A stretch of 38,381 nucleotides of DNA. Origin: Methylobacterium frigidaeris. GTDB taxonomy: Bacteria; Pseudomonadota; Alphaproteobacteria; Rhizobiales; Beijerinckiaceae. Below are positions 31,278-38,381 of this stretch, in pieces. Within the stretch, counting starts at the first letter, position 1, and each line of letters opens with the position of its first letter. The stretch spans positions 1 through 38,381 of the forward strand of contig NZ_BPQJ01000057.1 in NCBI RefSeq assembly GCF_022179185.1, read 5' to 3'. The notes below the pieces were generated by a model, which made no database searches, was not told the origin of the DNA, and saw nothing but the letters and a program-made list of their open reading frames with translations. The position numbers were made by a program, and so were the translations under genes.

Positions 31278-33569
31278 CTAACGGATGGGGAGCGTGAAAT
31301 GGAAGGTCGCACCTTGGCCGAGGACCCCCTCGGCCCAGACCTGTCCACCGTGACGCTCGACGATGCGGCGGACATTGGCGAGCCCGATGCCGGTCCCCTC
31401 GAACTCCTCGACCCGATGCAGGCGCTGGAACACGCCGAACAGCTTGTTGACATAGGCCATGTCGAAGCCGACGCCATTGTCGCGCACGCAGAACACCGCC
31501 TCGCCCTCGCGGTCGGCCTCGCGGGTGACCTCGATCACCGCCTCGGGCCGGCCGCGGGTGTACTTGACCGCGTTCGAGAGCAGGTTCTCGATCACGAGCC
31601 GCATCATCACCGGGTCGGCCTGGGCCCGGCCGAGCGGGCCGACCTGCCAGCGGATCGTCCGTTCGAGGGGAATGTCGCGGATCATCTTGCGGCGCACGTC
31701 CTCGACGAGCTGGTTCATGTCGCAGGGGATGCGGTTGAGTGCGTTGCGGCCCATCTGCGAGAACGTCAGCAGGTTGTCGACGAGCGTGCCGGCCGAGAAC
31801 GCCGCCTCGATGATGGTGTCGATGTAGCGCCGGCCGCGGTCCGAGAACTTGTCGCCCTCGCGCGAGCGCAGCAGCTCGGCATAGCCGACGATGTGTCGGA
31901 ACGGCGCCCTCAGGTCGTGGCTCACCGAGTATGAGAACGCCTCGAGCTCCTTGTTCGAGCGCTGCAATTCCTCGGTGAGCGACGCCAGCTCCTCGGCCCG
32001 GCGCAGCACGATGCCGAGCACCGCGGCGCGCAGGTCCTTGGCGGTGTCGATCTCCGGCACCGACCACGGCAGGGAGCGGCCTTGCACCGTCTCCTTCCAG
32101 GTCTCGAAGGACTTGCGCGGGTGCAGCCGGTCGGGGCCGCCGGCCGGGTCCTTGGTGGCGGCCTTCTTCGGGTCGCCACCCCAGCGCACGGTCTGGACCA
32201 CCTCGGGCCGGAACCACAGCACGTAGCTGGCATATTTCTCCGAGATCGAGATCGCGAGGAGCCCGCTCGCCGTGTCGGCGATGGTGCGCGCCGGCGGGTA
32301 TTCCTCGGAGAGGGCGTCGGTGACGTGGACCGCCTCGCCGCCATGCTCGGCCGAGAGCCACTCGTAGACGCCCCTCACCTGCCGCTCCGAGGGCGTGCGG
32401 CCCAGGAGGTGACAGCGCTGGCCGGTGACGATCGCCGCGCCCCCGGCATTGGTGAGCGCCAGCACATCCTCGGGGTGGTTGAGGAAGCCCTCGACGAAGG
32501 TCTCCTCCTCGGCCATGAAGCCGAGGAGGCGCGCCTGGATCGCGCCCAGGGTCAGGCGCTGCTCGGCCAGTGTCCCGCGCTCCTTGGCGGCGAGCTGCAG
32601 AGCGAAGGTCTGGGTGAGGATGTCGCAGGCGTTGCGGGTCTGCAGCGGCACCCGCCGCGACGTCTTGTTGTGGCAGGAAATCAGGCCCCACAGCGCGCCC
32701 TCGACCAGGATCGAGATCGACATCGACGCCATCGTGCCCATGTTGCGCATGTACTCGACATGGACCGGCGAGACGCTGCGCAGGACGGACTGGCTGAGGT
32801 CGAGGGGCGCCCCGGTCGACGGGGTCAGGGCCGGCACGATCGGGACCGGCTCGTAGGCCGCGTCCGGGATGATGCGCAGGCGGTTGCGGCGGTAGAGCTC
32901 CCGCGCCTGGGCCGGAATGTCGGAGGCGGGAAAGCGCAGGTCGAGGTAGGAGGGCAGCACGCCGTTGCCGTCCTCGGCCACGACGGTGCCGTGCCAGTCG
33001 CGATCGAACCGGTAGACCAGGGCGCGGTCGAACCCGGTGAGCTGGCGGATGTCGGCGGCCAGCAGCCCGCACAGGTCCTCCACCGTCCCGGCGCCGTGCA
33101 ACGCCTCGATGAAGGCGCGCAGCCGCGGATAGAGCGTATCGAGGCTGCCGGACGCGGCCTCGCCGGCGCTCTCCTCGAATTCGAGCACGATGAGGGTGCC
33201 GGAGCGGTGCGCCGCGAGGTCGTAGGACCGGGTGCCGCCGCGCTCGCGGGGGCCCTCGGTCTCAAGGGTGAGCGTACCGAGATAGGCCGCGCCGCCATGG
33301 CTGAGATCCTGGCCAAGATCTTGGCCGAGCTGCGTCGTCAGCGCCTCGACGATCGGCGCCCCGACCTCCGGCAGCGCCTCGCGCAGGGCACGGCCATGGG
33401 CCTGCGCGGCGGGCCGCCCGGGCAGGTCGGGCAGGTTCGCGCTGGCCTGGACGATGCGTAGCTCCGGTCCTTCGAGCGCCAGCAGGAACCCGTGCGGCTG
33501 TAACGTGCCGAGGACGTGGATCGGCTCCCTGTCGCAGGCCGTGAGTTCCGCCGGTTGCACAGACCGCAT
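31278..33569 (-). CDS. bphP: Bacteriophytochrome histidine kinase
   Basis: A 763-residue red/far-red photoreceptor kinase. The N-terminal PAS domain (about 10-115) carries Cys12 in TACDREPIHVLGTLQPHGFL, the biliverdin attachment site of bacterial phytochromes. The GAF domain has RFPASDIPAQARELY and SVLRSVSPVHVEYMRNMGTM (about 210-290). The PHY domain has the tongue motif PRKSFETW. The kinase core has the H-box SYSVSHDLRAPFRHIVGY with His551, then the ATPase motifs NLLSNAVKYTRG, RDNGVGFD and GTGIGLANVRRIV. GAGGG precedes the ATG. It starts an operon with the response regulator and hybrid kinase. No heme oxygenase (bphO) gene lies in the window, so chromophore must come from elsewhere in the genome. 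Confidence 0.95.
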   Translation of the reverse strand: MRSVQPAELTACDREPIHVLGTLQPHGFLLALEGPELRIVQASANLPDLPGRPAAQAHGRALREALPEVGAPIVEALTTQLGQDLGQDLSHGGAAYLGTLTLETEGPRERGGTRSYDLAAHRSGTLIVLEFEESAGEAASGSLDTLYPRLRAFIEALHGAGTVEDLCGLLAADIRQLTGFDRALVYRFDRDWHGTVVAEDGNGVLPSYLDLRFPASDIPAQARELYRRNRLRIIPDAAYEPVPIVPALTPSTGAPLDLSQSVLRSVSPVHVEYMRNMGTMASMSISILVEGALWGLISCHNKTSRRVPLQTRNACDILTQTFALQLAAKERGTLAEQRLTLGAIQARLLGFMAEEETFVEGFLNHPEDVLALTNAGGAAIVTGQRCHLLGRTPSERQVRGVYEWLSAEHGGEAVHVTDALSEEYPPARTIADTASGLLAISISEKYASYVLWFRPEVVQTVRWGGDPKKAATKDPAGGPDRLHPRKSFETWKETVQGRSLPWSVPEIDTAKDLRAAVLGIVLRRAEELASLTEELQRSNKELEAFSYSVSHDLRAPFRHIVGYAELLRSREGDKFSDRGRRYIDTIIEAAFSAGTLVDNLLTFSQMGRNALNRIPCDMNQLVEDVRRKMIRDIPLERTIRWQVGPLGRAQADPVMMRLVIENLLSNAVKYTRGRPEAVIEVTREADREGEAVFCVRDNGVGFDMAYVNKLFGVFQRLHRVEEFEGTGIGLANVRRIVERHGGQVWAEGVLGQGATFHFTLPIR

Positions 33570-34164
33570 GGCCGCCCTCGCCCCTCGCGCCGTTCGGATC
33601 CGAACCGGTTTCCCGCCGGGGACCTTAAGGGAAGGCAGTCGCTCCCACCAGTGCGCGAATCCGGCGCGGCAGCGTGGATCGTCCCATCTCTGAGGGTCTC
33701 AGGTGGCATCCTGCACCGGTTCGTTTGCCGACGGTCGGCCATCGATCATGTAATACCGCCGCACCTTAGAACGGACGCGTTCGAAGGTGCCAGGCAAGCC
33801 CGAACGGACGCCGGCGCTGATGCGCCGGCGCCCGGTAATCTTCTCGGCCGCCCCGCTGACACGCTGGACGATCGTCGATGACCGGCGTGCTCGTGGGCGA
33901 AGACGCGCGAGCCTCGCATGAGCGAAGGACTGTCACCCATGCGTCGAGGCGCGGCGCCGCGAGCGGCCGCGCAGGCACGCGACGCGCCCCGGCACGCTCT
34001 CGCCCGCCGCCGGCCTCCTCGTCGCGCACCTCGAGCGCAGTACGCCTCGCGCTTACCGCCTGCGTTCCCGTGGCGAGAACGGTCGCTCGTGAGATACGGT
34101 TGGATCCGCTCCGCGTTCTTCCACTATGGAAGGCCCAAAGACAGATCGGTACGGAGGAGACGTC
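33570..34164. other. Intergenic region between the phytochrome and CoA-transferase genes
   Basis: This 595-base divergent region contains no recognisable gene. It must hold the bphP promoter at its left and the CoA-transferase promoter at its right. A perfect hairpin, CGCCGGCGC-TGAT-GCGCCGGCG (33809-33830), lies in the middle. No known regulator site was recognised. Confidence 0.5.
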
Positions 34165-35358
34165 ATGAGCGGACCGCTCGCGGGCATTCGCGTTCTGGAA
34201 CTCGGCCAGCTGATCGCGGCGCCCTTCGCCACCCGCCTGATGGCGGAGTTCGGCGCCGAGGTGATCAAGGTCGAGCCGCCCGGCGAGGGCGACCCCTTGC
34301 GCAGGTGGCGCAAGATGCACGAGGGCACCTCGCTCTGGTGGTACCTGCAGTCGCGCAACAAGAAGTCGATCGCCGTCAACCTCAAGTCGGCGGACGGCCT
34401 CACGATCGTCAAGCGGCTGGCCGAGAGCGCCGACGTGGTGGTGGAGAACTTCCGGCCCGGCGGGCTGGAGAAGCTCGGTCTCGGCTGGGACGTGCTCTCA
34501 GGCCTCAACCCGAACCTCGTGATGGTCCGAATCTCCGGCTACGGCCAGACCGGACCCTACCGCGACCGCCCGGGCTTCGGCGCCATCGGCGAGTCGATGG
34601 GCGGCATCCGCTTCACCACCGGCGATCCGAGCACCCCACCGTCCCGCGTCGGCGTCAGCATCGGCGACACGCTCGCCTCGCTCCACGGCGTCATCGGCGC
34701 CCTGATGGCGCTGCTGCGGGTTAAGACCGGCCAGGGCGCAGGCCAGGTGATCGACGTGTCCCTCGTCGAGAGCGTGTTCAACGTCATGGAGAGCCTGGTG
34801 CCGGAATACGACCTCCTCGGCGAGGTTCGCACCCGCACCGGCGGAGCGCTTCCGGGCATCACGCCCTCGAACACCTATCCGAGCCAGGATGGCGGCTTCG
34901 TCGTCATCGCCGGCAACAGCGACCCGATCTTTCGTCGCCTCATGACAGCGATCGGCCGGCGCGACCTCGCGGAAGACCCGGACTTGCGCAACAACGAGGG
35001 CCGCTCGAGGCAGGCCGCGATGCTCGACGCGGTCATCGCCGACTGGACCAGGGGCCGCACGGTGACGGACGCCCTCGCGGTGCTCGACGCCGCCGAGGTG
35101 CCGGCCGGCCGGATCTATTCGGTGGCCGACATCGTCGCCGACCCGCATTACGCCGCCCGCGACATGATCCTGGAAGCTGACCTGCCCGGCGACGCGCGGG
35201 TGAAGATGCCCGGCATCGTCCCGAAGCTCTCCGAGACCCCCGGCACCGTGCGCTGGCAGGGCCCGGCTCTGGGCGCCCACACCGACTCGGTGCTCTCCGA
35301 ACTCGGCTTCGACGAAGCCGGCATCGCGTCCCTGCGTCAGAAGGGAGCCGTCGCGTGA
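34165..35358 (+). CDS. CaiB/BaiF (class III) CoA-transferase
   Basis: A 397-residue class III CoA-transferase. Features are LAGIRVLELGQLIAAPFATR at the N-terminus, AEFGAEVIKVEPPGEGDPLR, RNKKSIAVNL, VVVENFRPGGLEKLGLGWD, RISGYGQTGPYRDRPGFGAI and YSVADIVADPHYAARDMI. GGAGGAG lies 6 bases before the ATG at 34165; an upstream in-frame ATG at 34126 lacks such a site. It overlaps the next gene by GTGA. With an HMG-CoA lyase-like partner it probably activates a branched or hydroxylated dicarboxylic acid (hydroxymethylglutarate, citramalate or similar) by CoA transfer, for cleavage by the lyase. The exact acid is not readable from sequence. Confidence 0.92.
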   Translation: MSGPLAGIRVLELGQLIAAPFATRLMAEFGAEVIKVEPPGEGDPLRRWRKMHEGTSLWWYLQSRNKKSIAVNLKSADGLTIVKRLAESADVVVENFRPGGLEKLGLGWDVLSGLNPNLVMVRISGYGQTGPYRDRPGFGAIGESMGGIRFTTGDPSTPPSRVGVSIGDTLASLHGVIGALMALLRVKTGQGAGQVIDVSLVESVFNVMESLVPEYDLLGEVRTRTGGALPGITPSNTYPSQDGGFVVIAGNSDPIFRRLMTAIGRRDLAEDPDLRNNEGRSRQAAMLDAVIADWTRGRTVTDALAVLDAAEVPAGRIYSVADIVADPHYAARDMILEADLPGDARVKMPGIVPKLSETPGTVRWQGPALGAHTDSVLSELGFDEAGIASLRQKGAVA

Positions 35359-36275
35359 GCGAGATCATCATCCAAGAGGTCGCGACCCGCGACGGCTTCC
35401 AGATCGAGCCGGTCTTCGTGCCGACGGACGAGAAAATCCGGTTGATCGACGTGCTCTCCGCCGCCGGCTTCTCCCGCATCGAGGTCTCATCCTTCGTTTC
35501 GCCGAAGGCGGTGCCGGCGCTCGCCGACGCGGCCGAGGTCTTTGCAGGCATCGCCCGCCGGCCAGGCACCGTCTACGTCGCCCTCGTCCCGAACCCGAAG
35601 GGCGCCGAGCGGGCGCTGGCAGCCGGGGCCGACGAGATCAACCTCGTCGCCTCGGTGAGCGAGACCCACAACCGCGCCAATATGGGGATGACGCCGGAGG
35701 CCTCGATCCGGGGCTTCGCCTCGATCATGGAGACGGTGCGCGGCCAGGTCAGCGTCAACGCCACGGCCGCGACCGCTTTCGGCTGCCCGTTCGAGGGCAT
35801 CGAGCCCGAGGACAAGGTACTGGCCCAGGTGGAGCGCTATTTAAGCCTCGGCGTCGACGGGGTGACCCTCGCCGACACGACCGGCATGGCCAACCCGCGC
35901 CAGGTCGCCCGCCTCGTCGCCCGGGTGCTGCCGCTGGTGGGGGCCGAGCGCCTGACGCTGCACTTCCACAATACCCGCGGCTGCGGCCTCGCCAACGTGC
36001 TCGCGGCGTACGATTCCGGGGCGCGCCGGTTCGACGCGGCGCTCGGGGGCTTGGGCGGCTGCCCGTTCGCGCCTGGCGCCACCGGCAACATCTGCACCGA
36101 GGACCTGGTCAGCATGGCCGAGGAGATGGGTCTCGCGACGGGCCTCGACCTCGACGCCTTGCTCGCGCTCGCCCGCGACCTGCCCCGCCTCGTCGGCCAC
36201 GACGTGCCGGGCCAAGTCGCCAAGGCCGGACGCCCGCTCGACCTGCACCCCACCCCGCCGCTCAAGGCGGCCTGA
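35355..36275 (+). CDS. Hydroxymethylglutaryl-CoA lyase family protein
   Basis: A 306-residue DRE-TIM metallolyase of the HMG-CoA lyase type: the TRDGFQ motif with the catalytic Arg-Asp, IEVSSFVSPKAVPALAD, ATAFGCPFEG, the metal-binding HFHNTRG, and the glycine- and cysteine-bearing loop ALGGLGGCPFAPGATGN. It cleaves a 3-hydroxy-3-methyl acyl-CoA to acetyl-CoA (or pyruvate) plus a keto acid. The GTG start overlaps the CoA-transferase stop, so the two act as a couple. HMG-CoA formation from leucine is the common source, but no leucine pathway genes are here, and a different acid loaded by the transferase is equally likely. Confidence 0.92.
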   Translation: MSEIIIQEVATRDGFQIEPVFVPTDEKIRLIDVLSAAGFSRIEVSSFVSPKAVPALADAAEVFAGIARRPGTVYVALVPNPKGAERALAAGADEINLVASVSETHNRANMGMTPEASIRGFASIMETVRGQVSVNATAATAFGCPFEGIEPEDKVLAQVERYLSLGVDGVTLADTTGMANPRQVARLVARVLPLVGAERLTLHFHNTRGCGLANVLAAYDSGARRFDAALGGLGGCPFAPGATGNICTEDLVSMAEEMGLATGLDLDALLALARDLPRLVGHDVPGQVAKAGRPLDLHPTPPLKAA

Positions 36276-36590
36276 CGCCGGGAGGCCGCCCGCGAGACGG
36301 CGGTCCCGCTCTGGTTTCCCGAGAGGCCTGCGCCGCAACGACCGCGGCATTTGAGGACCGACCGGCGTCATCAATCACCCGCGCGGACGCATCGGCAGGG
36401 CATCTCCCCTCTCCGTCGCCTGATCCCTCCTCATGGGTGGCGCGCGCTCACGGCGCTTGGTCGAGGCGCCGGGCGCTTGCTAGCCTTGCCCGATCCGGCC
36501 CCGCGGTGACGCCATGACCGGGGGAGCCAACACCACGGAGCCGGGCGCCGACGGGCGCGACGGCCTCCGGACGAGGGAGACGCCGACGCC
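36276..36590. other. Intergenic region before the monooxygenase gene
   Basis: No gene was seen. A GC-rich stretch with weak dyad symmetry follows the lyase stop (36285-36315). The promoter of the monooxygenase gene should lie in the right half; no convincing -35/-10 pair or operator could be defined. Confidence 0.4.
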
Positions 36591-38213
36591 ATGAGAGAGC
36601 CAAACGAAGCCGGTCCCGTTCACCGCTATGATGCGATCATCGTCGGGGCCGGGTTCTCCGGCCTGTACCAGCTGCACCTGCTGCGCGACCGGCTCGGCCT
36701 GTCGGTGCGGGTGCTGGAGGCGGCCGAGGGCATCGGCGGCACCTGGTACTGGAACCGCTATCCCGGGGCGCGCTGCGATTCCGAGAGCTACTACTATTCC
36801 TACTCGTTCTCGCGCGAGCTCGAGGACGAATGGGAGTGGACCGAGCGCTATCCCGAGCACGGCGAGATCCGCCGCTACCTCGACCACGTCGCCGACCGGT
36901 TCGATTTGCGGCGCGACATCCAGCTCGGCACCCGGGTCGCCGGCGCGACCTACGACGAGGCGGCGAATCGCTGGACCGTGACCACCGAGGTCGGCGAGCG
37001 CTTCGAGGCGCAGTTCGTGATCGCCGCCGTCGGCTGCCTGTCGAGCGCCAACGTGCCGGCCATCCCCGGCCTCGAGAGCTTTGCCGGCGCCTGGTACCAT
37101 ACCGGCCGCTGGCCGCACGAGGGCGTCGACTTCTCGGGCAAGCGCGTCGGGCTGATCGGCACCGGGTCGACCGGCATCCAGGCGACCCCGGTGATTGCTG
37201 CGGAGGCCGCCCATCTCACGGTGTTCCAGCGGACCGCCAATTACAGCGTGCCGGCTCGCAACGGCCCGATGGACGAGAGCTTCAAGGCCTGGGTCCGCGA
37301 GAACTCCGAGGCTTTGCGCCGCAAGGCCCGCGAGGCGCCGAACGGCCACCCGTTCGACTTGTCCGATCGCTCCGCCCTCGCCGTCTCGGCCCAGGAGCGG
37401 GAGGCGATCTACGAAGCGGCCTGGGACCGCGGGGGCCTGCGCTTCCGCGCCGCCTTCCGCGACATCATGCTCGACCGCGACGCCAACGAGACCGCCTCGG
37501 CGTTCATTCGAGGCAAGATCCGCAGCATCGTCAAGGATCCGGAGGTGGCGGAAACCCTCACGCCGCGAGACCATCTCTTCGCGACCAAGCGCCCGCCGAT
37601 CGACACCAACTACTTCGAGACGTTCAACCGCGACAACGTCACGCTCGTCGACTTGAAGTCTTCGCCCATCGAGGCGATCGTGCCGGAGGGCGTCCGCACC
37701 CGGGACGCGACCTACCCCCTCGACGTGATCGTGTTCGCCACCGGCTTCGACGCCCTGACCGGTCCGCTTCTCGGTCTTGATATCCGCGGCCGCGACGGGC
37801 TCACGCTCAAGGACGTTTGGGCGGCCGGTCCGAAGAGCTATCTCGGGCTGCAGGTGCCGGGCTTCCCGAACCTGTTCACCATGACTGGGCCGGGCAGCCC
37901 TTCGGTGCTGACCAACATGCCGGTGGCGATCGAGCAGCACGCCGAGTGGATCGCCGATTGCCTCTTGCACCTGCGTGAGCGCGGGCTGGACCGGATCGAG
38001 GCGATGCCGGAGGCGGCCGAATCGTGGGGGGCAGAGGTCAACCGTGCCGCGTCGGCGACGCTGCTGCCGATGGCGAGCAGTTCGTGGTACCTGGGCGCCA
38101 ACGTACCGGGTAAGCCGCGGGTCTTCATGCCTTATGCCGGCGGGATGGCGCATTACCGGGGCATCTGCGAGCGCGTGGCGGCCGAGGGCTACGACGGCTT
38201 CGCCCTGCGCTGA
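36591..38213 (+). CDS. Baeyer-Villiger monooxygenase (FAD/NADPH-dependent)
   Basis: A 540-residue type I Baeyer-Villiger monooxygenase, usual length for cyclohexanone or phenylacetone monooxygenases. It has the FAD motif GAGFSG (residues 19-24), the extended fingerprint GGTWYWNRYPGARCD near residue 48, the diagnostic FxGxxxHxxxW as FAGAWYHTGRW (164-174), the NADPH motif GLIGTGSTGIQ, and VIVFATGFDALTG near 380. It inserts an oxygen atom next to a carbonyl, turning ketones into esters or lactones. GAGGGAGA lies about 10 bases before the ATG. No lactone hydrolase or alcohol dehydrogenase gene is adjacent on this side, so the substrate is unknown. Confidence 0.94.
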   Translation: MREPNEAGPVHRYDAIIVGAGFSGLYQLHLLRDRLGLSVRVLEAAEGIGGTWYWNRYPGARCDSESYYYSYSFSRELEDEWEWTERYPEHGEIRRYLDHVADRFDLRRDIQLGTRVAGATYDEAANRWTVTTEVGERFEAQFVIAAVGCLSSANVPAIPGLESFAGAWYHTGRWPHEGVDFSGKRVGLIGTGSTGIQATPVIAAEAAHLTVFQRTANYSVPARNGPMDESFKAWVRENSEALRRKAREAPNGHPFDLSDRSALAVSAQEREAIYEAAWDRGGLRFRAAFRDIMLDRDANETASAFIRGKIRSIVKDPEVAETLTPRDHLFATKRPPIDTNYFETFNRDNVTLVDLKSSPIEAIVPEGVRTRDATYPLDVIVFATGFDALTGPLLGLDIRGRDGLTLKDVWAAGPKSYLGLQVPGFPNLFTMTGPGSPSVLTNMPVAIEQHAEWIADCLLHLRERGLDRIEAMPEAAESWGAEVNRAASATLLPMASSSWYLGANVPGKPRVFMPYAGGMAHYRGICERVAAEGYDGFALR

Positions 38214-38320
38214 GGTCCCCTCCCCGCCGGACCGTTCGGCAGCGCAACCGTAACGAAGACACGGTGGAAGATCTCTGCCGCGTCGACGGAGTGAAGCTCT
38301 TCTTCGTTTGGCCTGAACGC

Positions 38321-38356
38321 GAACAGGCCCGCCGGCTTTCGCCGACGGGCTTGTTC
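38321..38356. terminator. Hairpin between the monooxygenase gene and the right tRNA
   Basis: GAACAGGCCCGCCGGC and GCCGACGGGCTTGTTC pair with one mismatch and one G-U around TTTC (GAAA on the other strand). It lies between convergent transcripts, 7 bases from the end of the right tRNA, and probably ends both. The T run is poor on the tRNA side. Confidence 0.65.
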
Positions 38357-38363
38357 ATGATCT

Positions 38364-38381
38364 TGGTTGCGGGGACAGGAT
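38364..38381 (-). tRNA. 3' end of a tRNA, probably initiator tRNA-fMet (partial, minus strand)
   Basis: Read on the minus strand, the last 18 bases are identical to the T-stem 3' side, acceptor CCCCGCA, A and CCA at the left end of the window (12-29). Identity continues for 10 more bases (AGATCATGAA), 28 in all, and then the two flanks diverge. The tRNA points into the window, as does the left copy. Confidence 0.7.

Noticed and set aside
30811..33072. 753-codon minus-strand frame overlapping the phytochrome and response regulator genes
   Set aside because: It is the +1 shadow of bphP and the receiver gene, which carry all the domain motifs.
38125..38358. 77-codon minus-strand frame at the right end
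   Set aside because: It overlaps the monooxygenase gene, the terminator hairpin and nearly the tRNA, with shadow-type composition.

Overview
The window is high-GC DNA with the codon use and gene content of an alphaproteobacterium of the Hyphomicrobiales, most likely Methylobacterium or a close relative (inference from gene families: bacteriophytochrome, DUF892 protein, RTX protein with C-terminal NPDVA repeats, many ABC importers). Each end carries the 3' part of the same tRNA, probably initiator tRNA-fMet, and both copies point into the window. In alphaproteobacteria this tRNA usually closes the rRNA operon, so the region probably lies between two inverted rRNA operons.

Left block (119-11502). 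A decayed IS66 remnant is followed by a PEP mutase/isocitrate lyase-like gene, divergent from a Nac-like LysR regulator. Then comes a tight operon for a split biotin carboxylase/5-oxoprolinase system (BCCP, biotin carboxylase, PxpB, PxpC, a BCCP-like protein without the biotin lysine, PxpA). Next is an SDR dehydrogenase joined to a polar amino acid ABC importer. Three 40-bp composite operators with identical geometry (15-bp dyad, 9-bp spacer, 16-bp dyad) sit in front of the lyase gene, the carboxylase operon and the SDR/importer operon. They define a probable local LysR regulon for uptake and ATP-dependent opening or carboxylation of a lactam or amide, feeding glutamate.

Middle block (11512-23560). 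A decayed MDR dehydrogenase precedes an aminotransferase whose eighth codon is amber. An IclR regulator is divergent from an SDR, a three-subunit FAD/[2Fe-2S] amino or imino acid dehydrogenase and a complete Dpp/Opp-type importer. This looks like one catabolic unit for an N-substituted amino acid, opine or peptide-like compound.

Right block (23682-38213). Small envelope and stress-type genes come first: an exported RD-rich protein, a DUF892 ferritin-like protein and an RTX protein preceded by a palindrome-rich AT-rich promoter region. These are followed by a stand-alone form II CoxL-type molybdopterin subunit, a bacteriophytochrome / single-domain response regulator / hybrid kinase operon, a class III CoA-transferase with an HMG-CoA lyase-like protein, and a Baeyer-Villiger monooxygenase. 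No CRISPR array, phage module or intact insertion sequence was seen.
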